Both the position numbers and the translations under genes were made by a program. A stretch of 36,193 nt of DNA from a virus. Location of the stretch: positions 1 to 36,193 of the IMG/VR virus record IMGVR_UViG_3300045242_000042, one strand, 5' to 3'. Shown here in pieces: positions 18,801-26,575 of the stretch. The notes under the pieces are model-generated. The model worked only from the letters and a program-made list of their open reading frames with translations. It made no database searches and had not been told where the DNA came from. Each line of letters opens with the position of its first letter. Position 1 is the first letter of the stretch.

Positions 18801-19006
18801 TAATTCTCCTTGGGCAGTAGTGCAGCGCTGCTCTTGTCACCGATCTGACCGGCAATAAGAGTCTTGACCATCGTCAGGATCACAGTGCCAACTGGAATCC
18901 AGATCGATGGAAGCTTGTCGATGTAGACACCGCCAGCCGAAAGGCCAGCGGCAATAGAGGTGAAGAGGACGCGTTCAAGCGCATCCTTCCAGAACTTGTT
19001 AAGCAT
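18800..19006 (-). CDS. Holin, r1t-like
   Basis: 68 aa from ATG 19006; TTG 19051 would add 15 residues overlapping the upstream gene. FWKDALERVLFTSIAAGLSA, a short loop, then IWIPVGTVILTMVKTLIAG and a charged tail. Two membrane segments and the KDALER...GD..SAALLP layout match the r1t holin family common in actinophages. Predicted to form lysis pores in the cytoplasmic membrane. Lies 3' of a peptidoglycan-binding-domain gene in the lysis cassette. Confidence 0.8.
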   Translation of the reverse strand: MLNKFWKDALERVLFTSIAAGLSAGGVYIDKLPSIWIPVGTVILTMVKTLIAGQIGDKSSAALLPKEN

Positions 19007-19241
19007 ATGCCTGCCTGATCCTTTCAAGAGCGATGGCTGTTGGTAGATCAAGGATGCCAGTGACCTTCAATTTGAAGAGTCCCTGGATTCCTTGGATGTG
19101 CGAACGAGTCTTCTCGTCCATCAGGCCCGACTCTTCGAGTCGTAGCACTCGTTGAGCATGCCTGATAGCTTCATGGTCGAACTCGCTGGAAGGGAAGATG
19201 ATGTCGCGGTCAAACCATTCGGGCGAATCCTTACGCGGCAT
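18999..19241 (-). CDS. Peptidoglycan-binding-domain protein
   Basis: 80 aa, ATG overlapping the preceding stop. After a short lead, residues 23-78 (AIRHAQRVLRLEESGLMDEK, then IQGIQGLFKLKVTGILDLPT) follow the three-helix PG_binding_1 pattern with paired Q..L/TG repeats. No catalytic domain is present, unusual for a stand-alone lysis gene. It may partner an endolysin encoded elsewhere. Confidence 0.7.
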   Translation of the reverse strand: MPRKDSPEWFDRDIIFPSSEFDHEAIRHAQRVLRLEESGLMDEKTRSHIQGIQGLFKLKVTGILDLPTAIALERIRQAYA

Positions 19242-19524
19242 TCAGCTTCGCCTCAATCCTGAGGACAGCATCCCTGACCAGTTCAACTTCAGCCTTCTGG
19301 GTAACCAGGGACTCGAGAACCTTGATGCGTTCACCCTGTTGGACCATCGCCTCCTTGAGGGAGGCGTTCTCGGTCCTGAGAATATCGAGCTGAGCATTGA
19401 GTAGGTCCACTGTATTGACTGCCAACTGGGAGTCATTGACCTTCAGTGTCTTGCGTCCACCATAGAAGGAGCCAGCAGCAAGGGCCACACCGCCAAGTGC
19501 CGTGACAATACTATTGGCGTCCAT
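19231..19524 (-). CDS. Membrane-anchored coiled-coil protein of lysis cassette
   Basis: 97 aa, TAATG-like junction with the tail gene. One N-terminal membrane segment (about residues 6-22) followed by a long heptad helix (residues 35-95). This layout occurs in phage lysis cassettes next to holins, as spanin-like or antiholin-like partners; the precise function is unknown. Confidence 0.65.
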   Translation of the reverse strand: MDANSIVTALGGVALAAGSFYGGRKTLKVNDSQLAVNTVDLLNAQLDILRTENASLKEAMVQQGERIKVLESLVTQKAEVELVRDAVLRIEAKLNAA

Positions 19525-21641
19525 TAGTCAATCTCCGCTGGTAGCTGCGGAACGGGGGGAACAGAGTCCGCCACAGTCCTCATGTCGATGGTGAGATAGC
19601 CACCATAGTTCTCCCTGTTGGGGCCTGGCGGCGCCAGCATGGTGAACTGATAGTCATCGATGATGACCTGTGTGGCGATGTTGTTCACAAGATCCTGGAG
19701 GGTGATCGTGTCACCACGCTGAGCCATCTGACGGATGGCAGTCAGGATGTCAAGGGACTGAGTGTCGCCCTGAATGATCTGACCGGACTTGTCCTTCATG
19801 GAGTTGAAGCACAGGAAGTTGCGAGTGATCTTCCGCTGCTTCAGGACGCCAGGGAGTGCCTTGATCTGCCAGGCGTCAAGCTTTGCGCCAATCGTTGGAT
19901 CGGTCGCTCCACGCTTCAGTGTGAACCTGAACGCTTCCCAGTTCCTTGGCCCCGTTGGAGTTGACGTCGAAATGTCAGACGTTCCAGGGTCAAGGGTTGG
20001 ACCGTATGTGATGTAGTTCGTGATACCGCCAGTATCGTCAAGCAAGGTTACAGTCAACTCCCCCTGAAGGGGAGTTGGCGTCTTCACCGACAGATACTTG
20101 AACAGCTTCGGTTCAATGGTATTGAACCTGCATCGACCAGTGTCAAGGTACCCACTGGCTATGTAGTTGTCTCGATGTTCAAGGAACAGCTTGGCAGTAC
20201 CATCTGATCCACTGCTGAATACGCATCTACCTGTAGCAGTCACCGTTACATCGGTGATGGGTAGTACAGTATTCGCTGCATAGTCCCACGTGCAGTACGG
20301 ATTGAACGTTGCACCCGTGTTGTTATTCTGTACGAGGGTGGAAAGGTCTACTGCCATGAGGCCGAACAGGCCATCATGTTGTGGAGTTCCTTGTGTGGTG
20401 ATGTATGCCTTCGCTCCATAGAAGGCGATCCTGCCGAAGCCTGAACCGCTCTCGGGTCCACCGAAGAGGGTGCCAGTCCTTGGTACGGTGATAATCTTGG
20501 GACCGTAGGCCAGCACTGCACCGCTGAATCCAGCAGTGAAGTTACCAATCCTGATACCGATGGTAGTACTGATCACCATGAAGGTGTTGATGTACGCCTG
20601 AGCATCACAGATCAGTTCTCCTTCGGGGAGAACTGCTGTGAGAGAAAGGCCATTGATGACACCATTGTTATCCACAGTAGTCTTGTAGATGTATCCCTGA
20701 TTGAAGCTGTTCGCTCCGATGTAAGCGGCATCCGGTCCATCAGTGATGGAGACAATCATCTGCCCCTGAGGGATCTGTGCATTCACCACTGGCAGTGCGC
20801 TACCTGGTGCAGCGTATGGATCCAGAGAGTACAGCTTGTTGTCCTGTGCGAGCAGTAGGGATCCACGAGACACACCAAGAGTGATACCGGCAGGACCGCC
20901 GAAGGTTGGCGGGACTACGTAGATCCTGTTGGAGGTAGGTAGTCCAATGCCACGAGTCAGGCGATAGACGCCTGACTGTGGCCCACCTACGGTGCTGTCA
21001 TTCAGAAAGCAGTAGGCATTGGCGAACTGCTGACCGGCCGAAGCGATGGTGACCAGACCGCCAGACAGGACAGAAGAGGCCCCTGCCCCTGGAGCCATGT
21101 TGATTGGAGTCATAGTCGGAAGATCCGACACTCCAACAGTCTGGCTGTACCAGTAAGGCGCCTGCGCTGCGAAGACCAAGTCACCGAAGAGTGAACTGGT
21201 CAAGCCTTCCAGATAGACTGGGCCAACGCCCAGTCCATTCAGCAGCGTGGTTGGATTGGATTCCTTCAGAAGGATGGCATTGTCCACATCACTGAACGGG
21301 TCAATGCCGATGCTCTTGCCGTAGCGAATGTTGAGCGAGTTCCCCTGAGTATCAGGATCCTGGTAGATCACCCCAGCTCCTCCAATGAAGGAGGACTGAG
21401 AGCGAAGCCACCATTGAGTCAGGGAGTACTCGCCAGGCTCTTTGTAGTTGTCGAACTGCTGCTTCTTCTGATCAGCAAGCTTCTCAGTATCAGGCCTGCT
21501 GTCCGTTGTGGCGGACAGCAGTGGCTGACCACCTAGAGCATAGTCATACTGATAGCTGCTTGGAGTATAGAGACCGGAAGATGTACTGGTCCTACCGGAT
21601 ACCTTGTAGGTGATCCGCTGAATGAGGGTTCCGAAACCCAT
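19524..21641 (-). CDS. Minor tail protein, large
   Basis: 705 aa, ATG after AAGGAGGGTTC. N-terminal region with GEYSLTQWWLRSQSSFIGGA and YGKSIGIDPFSDVDNAILL followed by a beta-propeller-like middle with repeated short strand motifs (residues 150-500) and a C-terminal sandwich. Such proteins occur in actinophage tails as hub or fibre components. Five perfect hairpins (20055, 20613, 20955, 21216, 21496) lie in this gene, the highest count of any gene here. Confidence 0.7.
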   Translation of the reverse strand: MGFGTLIQRITYKVSGRTSTSSGLYTPSSYQYDYALGGQPLLSATTDSRPDTEKLADQKKQQFDNYKEPGEYSLTQWWLRSQSSFIGGAGVIYQDPDTQGNSLNIRYGKSIGIDPFSDVDNAILLKESNPTTLLNGLGVGPVYLEGLTSSLFGDLVFAAQAPYWYSQTVGVSDLPTMTPINMAPGAGASSVLSGGLVTIASAGQQFANAYCFLNDSTVGGPQSGVYRLTRGIGLPTSNRIYVVPPTFGGPAGITLGVSRGSLLLAQDNKLYSLDPYAAPGSALPVVNAQIPQGQMIVSITDGPDAAYIGANSFNQGYIYKTTVDNNGVINGLSLTAVLPEGELICDAQAYINTFMVISTTIGIRIGNFTAGFSGAVLAYGPKIITVPRTGTLFGGPESGSGFGRIAFYGAKAYITTQGTPQHDGLFGLMAVDLSTLVQNNNTGATFNPYCTWDYAANTVLPITDVTVTATGRCVFSSGSDGTAKLFLEHRDNYIASGYLDTGRCRFNTIEPKLFKYLSVKTPTPLQGELTVTLLDDTGGITNYITYGPTLDPGTSDISTSTPTGPRNWEAFRFTLKRGATDPTIGAKLDAWQIKALPGVLKQRKITRNFLCFNSMKDKSGQIIQGDTQSLDILTAIRQMAQRGDTITLQDLVNNIATQVIIDDYQFTMLAPPGPNRENYGGYLTIDMRTVADSVPPVPQLPAEID
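20055..20077 (-). repeat. Intragenic hairpin
   Basis: Perfect 9-bp stem CAACTCCCC/GGGGAGTTG; loop reads TTCAG in the mRNA sense. The arm nearly repeats that at 7794. Confidence 0.85.
20613..20635 (-). repeat. Intragenic hairpin
   Basis: Perfect 9-bp stem CAGTTCTCC/GGAGAACTG; loop CCGAA in mRNA sense. Confidence 0.8.
20955..20977 (-). repeat. Intragenic hairpin
   Basis: Perfect 9-bp stem AGTCAGGCG/CGCCTGACT, 5-nt loop. Confidence 0.8.
21496..21521 (-). repeat. Intragenic hairpin
   Basis: Perfect 10-bp stem CTGCTGTCCG/CGGACAGCAG, 6-nt loop, near the 5' part of the tail gene. Confidence 0.85.
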
Positions 21642-21650
21642 GAACCCTCC

Positions 21651-22634
21651 TTATGCGATGCGGGTCAGGAAGATGTGACTGTTCGTCTTCAGGGTTGTAG
21701 CTGTACCATTGGAGGTTCCCTGTGCCCAGTTTACGAAGATGGCGCCAGGAGTACCAGCAGTTGTGATGATGCCATTGACATTGGCAGTAAGGGCAGCACC
21801 GGCAATAGTTCCTGCGGTGATGGTTGGTCCAATACCGGCAGTACCCTGGGCATCCGTAACAACAGTACCAACGGTTGATGCGGCAGCGTTGTTCTGGGTG
21901 ATGATACTGAAGGCGCTATTGAATCCAGCAGGACCGGCAATCTGGAACTGGAAGTCACCGGCAGGATCGCCAGTAAAGTACAGCATGGCAGATAGCTTGT
22001 ACACTGCATTGGCTACAGCGGTCACGGTCAGATGTGGATCAGCCGCAAGGGTTGTGGTGCTGGTTCGTGGAGTGTCGCCGGTCTTGAATGCTGACAGGTT
22101 GCCATTCACTCCAGTGGAGAAGATTCCACCATTGACATCAACGGTCATCTGACCAGTTGAGCCAGCAGCAAGGCCGCCAAGGTGACCGTTGACATTCACG
22201 AACGAAGACGTTCCACCAATATTGCCGTTGATGGCTGGAGTGGTGAGAGTCTTGTTGATCAGGGTCTGCGTGTCATTTACACCAACGACTGCACTGCCGA
22301 TGGCAAGTCCATGAACTCCAGTACTTGCGGCCTCATGGGCCCGCGAGTCGTTGCCATCCATCGCAGTCCAGGTGTGACGAACACCAGCACCAGCGTTATG
22401 GCTGGTAGCACTCGTGCCATCATAGGCACGAGTGACTGTCAGGTTCGTACCAGCCTGAATGGTGACAAGAACAATCTCTTCGGATGGAGTGTTGTAGTCA
22501 AGGGCAAGGATGAACGGGGTGGAAGCAGGGAAGCCGGTAGCCGCCAGGACGTTGATGACAGTCGTGGCGTTTGTGATGCCAGCAGTGAGGACAGTAGGTT
22601 GGGCTGTCGCAGAGTAATAACGACTCTGAGCCAT
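21651..22634 (-). CDS. Tail fibre or receptor-binding-like protein
   Basis: 327 aa, ATG after AGGAGTAATCA. N-terminal domain with NTPSEEIVLVTIQ...VTRAYDGTSA (adaptor type found at the start of many tail fibres), a repeat-like VNDTQTLINKTLTTPAINGN segment around residue 120, and a C-terminal jelly-roll-like head (HLTVTAVANAVYKLSAMLYF). Good candidate for host recognition, by analogy. Confidence 0.65.
   Translation of the reverse strand: MAQSRYYSATAQPTVLTAGITNATTVINVLAATGFPASTPFILALDYNTPSEEIVLVTIQAGTNLTVTRAYDGTSATSHNAGAGVRHTWTAMDGNDSRAHEAASTGVHGLAIGSAVVGVNDTQTLINKTLTTPAINGNIGGTSSFVNVNGHLGGLAAGSTGQMTVDVNGGIFSTGVNGNLSAFKTGDTPRTSTTTLAADPHLTVTAVANAVYKLSAMLYFTGDPAGDFQFQIAGPAGFNSAFSIITQNNAAASTVGTVVTDAQGTAGIGPTITAGTIAGAALTANVNGIITTAGTPGAIFVNWAQGTSNGTATTLKTNSHIFLTRIA
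22409..22434 (-). repeat. Intragenic hairpin
   Basis: Perfect 10-bp stem CACTCGTGCC/GGCACGAGTG, loop 6 nt; falls in the adaptor domain codons of the fibre gene. Confidence 0.85.
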
Positions 22635-22643
22635 TGATTACTC

Positions 22644-23561
22644 CTAGGCCAGGAAGGTTTGATAAGAGGGGAAGAGCTCATGCAGGCGATCGACTTCTTG
22701 ATTGAAGCGATCGTTGTACATCTTCCAGAAGTACTGTGAAGCATTGGATGCTGCACCAGTAGGAACAAGCGGAGCACGCTCCGTTGATTCCACTGCCTTC
22801 TGCTGAAGGCGGGCTGACTCGACTCCCGAAAGGAGTCGAGCTGTAGCACCGTACATAATCATGTCGATGGTTCGCTCTGGATAGCCAACGATAGTTGTAT
22901 AGTCATCGGTGTCATTGACCAGCGAGCCAGGTGGAAGGGTGTACATCACCCTAATCTGTCGACCGGGAACGATGGCGTCCATGATCTGAAGGGACTTACC
23001 AGTACTGGAACCATCGATAGCATCAGTGCTTGCCTGAGGATTGTATCGCCATGACTGAGCAGGGAACCAGACACGGGAAGGGCCAATGGTATCGCAGGTG
23101 ACTCGAAGGATCCCTTCGACATCCGTTGGAATCGGATACTCGTATCGTGCTGCGATCTTCGGGAACTGATAGCTCTTCATCTGATACAGATCTGGGTATG
23201 TAGCCTGAATCGTCTGATTGATAGCCTCAGTGATTCGCTGCTGAGGATAGTCCGGATCAAGAGTGACGATGTCATTGATGGCATGAGTGGCGGCAGTAGT
23301 GTTCTCCACTCCTCTCCCGTTCACGCCAGCGGCGACAGAGACTGTTCCCGTGGAAGTGTTGACCGTGTTGACGAGGAGCAGTTCATTGCCGATCTCAGCA
23401 AAGCCACGCGTGACGCCAGGAGAAGTGCCCAGATCTACAGTGAAGCTTGTATCAGTGGCGAGCATGGGAGCAGCCAGCCATGTGATCTGCTCCTGGTTAC
23501 GCGAGTAACCCTGAAGCAGTTGCTTGATCCTCCCCTTGATGTCGCCAAGCGTGGTAGTCAT
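22644..23561 (-). CDS. Virion connector or tail adaptor-like protein
   Basis: 305 aa, ATG after AAGGACCCCTC. RITEAINQTIQATYPDLYQ and later PERTIDMIMYGATARLL with a helical C-terminus resemble short-tailed phage head-tail adaptor proteins, together with a beta insertion at residues 35-95. Placed between capsid/surface genes and tail genes, as expected for a connector. Assignment tentative. Confidence 0.6.
   Translation of the reverse strand: MTTTLGDIKGRIKQLLQGYSRNQEQITWLAAPMLATDTSFTVDLGTSPGVTRGFAEIGNELLLVNTVNTSTGTVSVAAGVNGRGVENTTAATHAINDIVTLDPDYPQQRITEAINQTIQATYPDLYQMKSYQFPKIAARYEYPIPTDVEGILRVTCDTIGPSRVWFPAQSWRYNPQASTDAIDGSSTGKSLQIMDAIVPGRQIRVMYTLPPGSLVNDTDDYTTIVGYPERTIDMIMYGATARLLSGVESARLQQKAVESTERAPLVPTGAASNASQYFWKMYNDRFNQEVDRLHELFPSYQTFLA
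22818..22840 (-). repeat. Intragenic hairpin
   Basis: Perfect 9-bp stem CTCGACTCC/GGAGTCGAG, loop TTTCG in the mRNA sense, same loop as the 9502 hairpin on the other coding strand. Confidence 0.85.
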
Positions 23562-23570
23562 GAGGGGTCC

Positions 23571-23942
23571 TTAGAAGAGTGCACCAGTGATGACGCAGGA
23601 AGCTGTACCGCCACCAACATTAAAGTCTAGACTCATGCCCACATCGCCAGAGTAGCCAGACAATTCAGTAACACTGGAAGAACTGGCAACAATGCCGAGC
23701 AGGCCAGTGATGGAGAGGCGAGCGACCACGCTGTTATTGGGCGGAGAGAAAGTGCCAGCAGTAGAAGTGGTGGTCAGAGTTACTCGTGGCGTCGCAGTAC
23801 CGACGCCACTCTGAGAACCGGAGATCTGAATATCAAGGGAGAAGTAGCGATTGGCGGGAATGGTCACAATGCCAGTAGCGGTGGCCGTAGCATTACCGGA
23901 CAGGAACTCTGTGGTATTGACGAGCGTTGGGTTGTTGAGCAC
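23571..23942 (-). CDS. Beta-rich virion protein
   Basis: 123 aa from GTG 23942 in a TAGTG junction with GGGGAGAG 6 nt upstream; the ATG at 23957 has no site. Ser/Thr/Gly-rich strands throughout, ending SCVITGALF. Probably a surface or tail accessory protein. A 9-bp hairpin with CAGTAC loop (23786-23809) is internal. Confidence 0.6.
   Translation of the reverse strand: MLNNPTLVNTTEFLSGNATATATGIVTIPANRYFSLDIQISGSQSGVGTATPRVTLTTTSTAGTFSPPNNSVVARLSITGLLGIVASSSSVTELSGYSGDVGMSLDFNVGGGTASCVITGALF
23786..23809 (-). repeat. Intragenic hairpin
   Basis: Perfect 9-bp stem GTGGCGTCG/CGACGCCAC, 6-nt loop. Confidence 0.8.
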
Positions 23943-24523
23943 TAGATCTCTCCCCATACTATGCTGATGTTCCAGGTCTGACTTGTATTCCCGGCGGCAG
24001 TACGAATGACAAAACCCTCGCCTGGGGCGAGGGTCAATGGACCTGAAGCGGTGGATGCTCCAGCACCAACAGAGTGAACAAACTGGCTGGTGGTCGTATT
24101 GATTGGCGGAGGAGAATTGAAGACATTCGCCCCGGCGGTAACGGTGGGATTACCAGTCCTTACATCAGCAATGGAGGCTGGCATGGTGCTTGCGAACTTG
24201 GCGATAGCGGCTGCTCCTGCAACAGTACCTCCAGTGGCTACGCCACACTGCTGCCCTTGGAGAGAGTTCCTGGTAGTCGATGCACCGGATGCCACATATG
24301 TACTGACGAATGCACCAAGAACAATGATGACCTTGCCTGAGCCAACTGGGTTGACCAAGGTCATATAGTTGTTCGCCGCGACTACACCAACCGCATCAGT
24401 GATGCTGAAGATGTAGGCACCCTTGACTACTGGCGACTGGGCCAGGAAGGTTGCCACAGTGCCACTGATTGTGGCTGGCATCGGGTTCTGTAAGTTCTCT
24501 ACGCTGATAATCTCCTGAGCCAT
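23942..24523 (-). CDS. Virion surface protein
   Basis: 193 aa, ATG in a TAATG junction. Low-complexity Ala/Gly/Thr beta sandwich, ending TAAGNTSQTWNISIVWGE. Same composition as its neighbours at 23571 and 24523, likely a set of capsid-decorating or tail accessory proteins. Confidence 0.55.
   Translation of the reverse strand: MAQEIISVENLQNPMPATISGTVATFLAQSPVVKGAYIFSITDAVGVVAANNYMTLVNPVGSGKVIIVLGAFVSTYVASGASTTRNSLQGQQCGVATGGTVAGAAAIAKFASTMPASIADVRTGNPTVTAGANVFNSPPPINTTTSQFVHSVGAGASTASGPLTLAPGEGFVIRTAAGNTSQTWNISIVWGEI
24014..24034 (-). repeat. Intragenic hairpin
   Basis: Perfect 9-bp stem ACCCTCGCC/GGCGAGGGT with a 3-nt loop. Confidence 0.85.
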
Positions 24524-24996
24524 TAGGCTCCCATCATGTTGACCGTGACGGTGCCAGCACCAGCAACACCAGACAGAGAGACGCGTGCATAACGCGCGGC
24601 TCGACCAGTACTGAAGATGCCAACATTGGTTGCAGCGACAATGGAAGCAGTGGTTCCGGATGGAACCCAGTTGCCACCATCATAGGAAAGTTCAAGAGTG
24701 AGCGTGCCGGTCAGGGTTCCAGTGGGAACGGCGAAGCCTGCCCAGTTGGATCGAGCGGCACCACCATCAATGGATGCACCGGTAGTGTTGGCACTCGCAC
24801 TGGCGAGAGTGACGCCAGGCAGTACGAAGCCGGACTGAACATCAAGGGCATTGCCGGTGAAGGCGTTCGAGCTGACCGAGACTACCGATGTACCATCAGT
24901 GATCTTGACGTTACTGGCGGTGGCAGGAGTGTTGGTGCTGGTGACTGCGATTGGCTGATTGAGTTGATTGTCTACGAAGACATGCATCTCACCCAT
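24523..24996 (-). CDS. Virion surface protein
   Basis: 157 aa, ATG after GGAGAGCCTCA. Beta-rich; segment TLTLELSYDGGNWVPSG and the end RYARVSLSGVAGAGTVTV fit an immunoglobulin-like or jelly-roll decoration domain. Tentative. Confidence 0.55.
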   Translation of the reverse strand: MGEMHVFVDNQLNQPIAVTSTNTPATASNVKITDGTSVVSVSSNAFTGNALDVQSGFVLPGVTLASASANTTGASIDGGAARSNWAGFAVPTGTLTGTLTLELSYDGGNWVPSGTTASIVAATNVGIFSTGRAARYARVSLSGVAGAGTVTVNMMGA

Positions 24997-25261
24997 TGAG
25001 GCTCTCCATTACGTTTGCGGAGTCGAATGCTTTCCCCGTTCGCTGAGAGATTTCGACTGCGTCATTGATCTGCTTCATGCTTGTGCCAGAAGGCTGGATA
25101 CCCTGATCGGTTGCAGCCTTATAGGCGTGCAGTTCTGCATCCCAATGCTTCTGAGCAGAAGAGAAGATGGTAGGTGCATAGCCTACGCCTTTAGAGCGTA
25201 GGCATTCAGCATAGGATGCATGGTTCTTAGTCTTGCAACCAGAGGCACACTTACTAGTCAC
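24989..25261 (-). CDS. Small Cys-containing structural-region protein
   Basis: 90 aa from GTG 25261 (GAAGG 5 nt upstream, 8-nt overlap with the previous stop). N-terminal KCASGCKTKNHASYAECLRS looks like a C-x3-C...H...C zinc site, then a helical tail. The longer 163-codon frame is an extension without support. Hairpin 25181-25203. Confidence 0.65.
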   Translation of the reverse strand: MTSKCASGCKTKNHASYAECLRSKGVGYAPTIFSSAQKHWDAELHAYKAATDQGIQPSGTSMKQINDAVEISQRTGKAFDSANVMESLNG

Positions 25262-25535
25262 GCATACCTTCAGTGCTTGCGAAACTGTGAGTCTTGTAGA
25301 TGCCCTCAGCAAAGCCGTCATGATTGGAAGGAAGGCTTTCGCCTCGAATGCCCTGAGCAAGTCGAAGAGGGATGCTATCAAGCATCCCCTTTTCATCGTT
25401 CTCAATGTTGGTGGTCTTGCCGCCGGGACCGACGATGTAGCAGCAGGGGCAATCACAAGTGGAACTATGGAAACCTGCATAGTTCTTCGATGCGGCAGTC
25501 TGGGACGGATCCACGTTACGATCGTAAGCGGTCAT
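25254..25535 (-). CDS. Small protein with CDCPCC motif
   Basis: 93 aa, ATG in a TAATG junction. STCDCPCCYIVGPGG is a striking Cys cluster near residue 30, possibly redox or metal binding. Lies between the small basic protein and a structural protein. Hairpin 25369-25388. Confidence 0.6.
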   Translation of the reverse strand: MTAYDRNVDPSQTAASKNYAGFHSSTCDCPCCYIVGPGGKTTNIENDEKGMLDSIPLRLAQGIRGESLPSNHDGFAEGIYKTHSFASTEGMRD

Positions 25536-25714
25536 TACTTCGCCTTCTTCTTTCCAGCAGCAGCCATCTTGGCCATCTTGGCATTGCCATACTTCTTGCG
25601 ACCAGCGGCAGCGGCAATAGCCGCACCCTTCTCGCCACCACCAGCAGCCTTGGCCACAGCAGCGAAGCGACCACCCTGGCCAAGTGGCGCCTTCTTGTTC
25701 GGCTTAGCAGCCAT
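25535..25714 (-). CDS. Ala/Lys/Gly-rich basic virion-region protein
   Basis: 59 aa (shorter than most tracked ORFs), ATG after AAGGAGAAGCA. Sequence is AAKPNKKAPLGQGGRF followed by repeated Ala/Lys/Gly blocks, ending KKKAK. Highly basic, so DNA or capsid-interior contact is likely. Frame on the other reading is a shadow. Confidence 0.65.
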   Translation of the reverse strand: MAAKPNKKAPLGQGGRFAAVAKAAGGGEKGAAIAAAAGRKKYGNAKMAKMAAAGKKKAK

Positions 25715-25723
25715 TGCTTCTCC

Positions 25724-26050
25724 TTAAGGAGCTGGAGTGAAGTTGGCATTAGTGATTCCAATGCCACTGTTGATCAGGTCTGCCTTCGTGGCATCATTGA
25801 CAATCCAGTCGTATCCACCACGGAAGACATTCAGTCCAGTCTCAGGGAACTGATGGTCAGTACTGACTGGAAGGTTTGCCGCTCCAAGCTCATTGGTGTA
25901 AGCGTCATAGCGGGTAGTCGTATAGTTGGGACCCGGAGCTGTCTGATGAACAGTGACACCACGAGTCATGCCGTAACGTTCCATGAGAGGAGACCATGCG
26001 AACGGATTCTCCTTCGGAACGTCTGGAGTTGTAAAGTGCCAGTTCGCCAA
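25724..26050 (-). CDS. Structural-module protein with TTG start
   Basis: 108 aa from TTG 26050, selected because GGAGGTGACCCG stands 7 nt upstream and no ATG/GTG fits. The longer ORF toward 26281 runs antisense through the HNH gene. Contains ENPFAWSPLMERYGMTRGVT and GGYDWIVND, unknown family. Downstream neighbour of the capsid gene in transcription, probably a virion component. Confidence 0.65.
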   Translation of the reverse strand: MANWHFTTPDVPKENPFAWSPLMERYGMTRGVTVHQTAPGPNYTTTRYDAYTNELGAANLPVSTDHQFPETGLNVFRGGYDWIVNDATKADLINSGIGITNANFTPAP

Positions 26051-26066
26051 CGGGTCACCTCCGTGG

Positions 26067-26078
26067 TATAGTTTAGAT
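26067..26078 (+). promoter_or_regulatory. Leaderless promoter for antisense HNH gene
   Basis: TATAGT (26067-26072) followed by six bases and the ATG at 26079. A weak TTCGCC lies 18 nt further upstream. It overlaps the ribosome-binding site of the minus-strand gene at 26050. Confidence 0.5.
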
Positions 26079-26540
26079 ATGGAGAATGAATTGAAGCATT
26101 GCCGTAAGTGCGACACAATCAAGGGCCTTGATGACTTCCATCGGGACTCTTCATCGAAGGATGGACTGTGTGCCCACTGTAAGGAATGCAAGAACGAGGT
26201 GTCACGGCAGTGGACCAGGAACAATCCGGAGAAAGTCAAGGAGCATGGACGTAAGCGCGTAGAGTCTGGCGCATATCGCACATATCAACTCAAGAAGAAG
26301 TACGAGCTAACAGATGCCCAGTACTGGGATATGCTTGCCGATCAGGGCGGCTGCTGTGCGATATGTGAAACCGAGGAGCCTGGCCGTGGCAACAAGTACT
26401 TCGTTGTAGATCACGACCATGGCACTGGGAAAGTTCGCGGCCTACTCTGCAACAACTGCAATCGGGTCCTAGGGCTTTTCGGTGATTCAATCGAGACGAT
26501 CGAGAGCGCCATAGCCTATCTGGATCATTACAGCAAGTAG
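26079..26540 (+). CDS. Endonuclease VII-type HNH nuclease, antisense insertion
   Basis: 153 aa from ATG 26079. HCRKC and CAHCKEC zinc knuckles, then GGCCAICETEEP, VVDHDHGTGKVRGLLC and NNCN, ending in helix SIETIESAIAYLDHY: the recombination-endonuclease VII fold common in phage free-standing homing genes. It reads opposite to the surrounding virion genes, between capsid and the next structural gene, with its own promoter and a terminator-type hairpin after it. Confidence 0.9.
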   Translation: MENELKHCRKCDTIKGLDDFHRDSSSKDGLCAHCKECKNEVSRQWTRNNPEKVKEHGRKRVESGAYRTYQLKKKYELTDAQYWDMLADQGGCCAICETEEPGRGNKYFVVDHDHGTGKVRGLLCNNCNRVLGLFGDSIETIESAIAYLDHYSK

Positions 26541-26543
26541 AAA

Positions 26544-26569
26544 GAGGGGAGCCCCGAAAGGCTCCCCTC
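26544..26569. terminator. Terminator-like hairpin between capsid and HNH
   Basis: Perfect 10-bp stem GAGGGGAGCC/GGCTCCCCTC. Followed on the minus strand by TTTCTACTT, so it would act mainly on capsid transcripts, and it lies between converging stops. Confidence 0.8.
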
Positions 26570-26575
26570 AATCAG

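Noticed and set aside
25220-26071. 283-codon plus-strand ORF over several small structural genes
   Set aside because: Its sequence is low quality (Ser/Arg/Cys-rich, no domain), while four well-spaced minus-strand genes with ribosome-binding sites cover the same bases.
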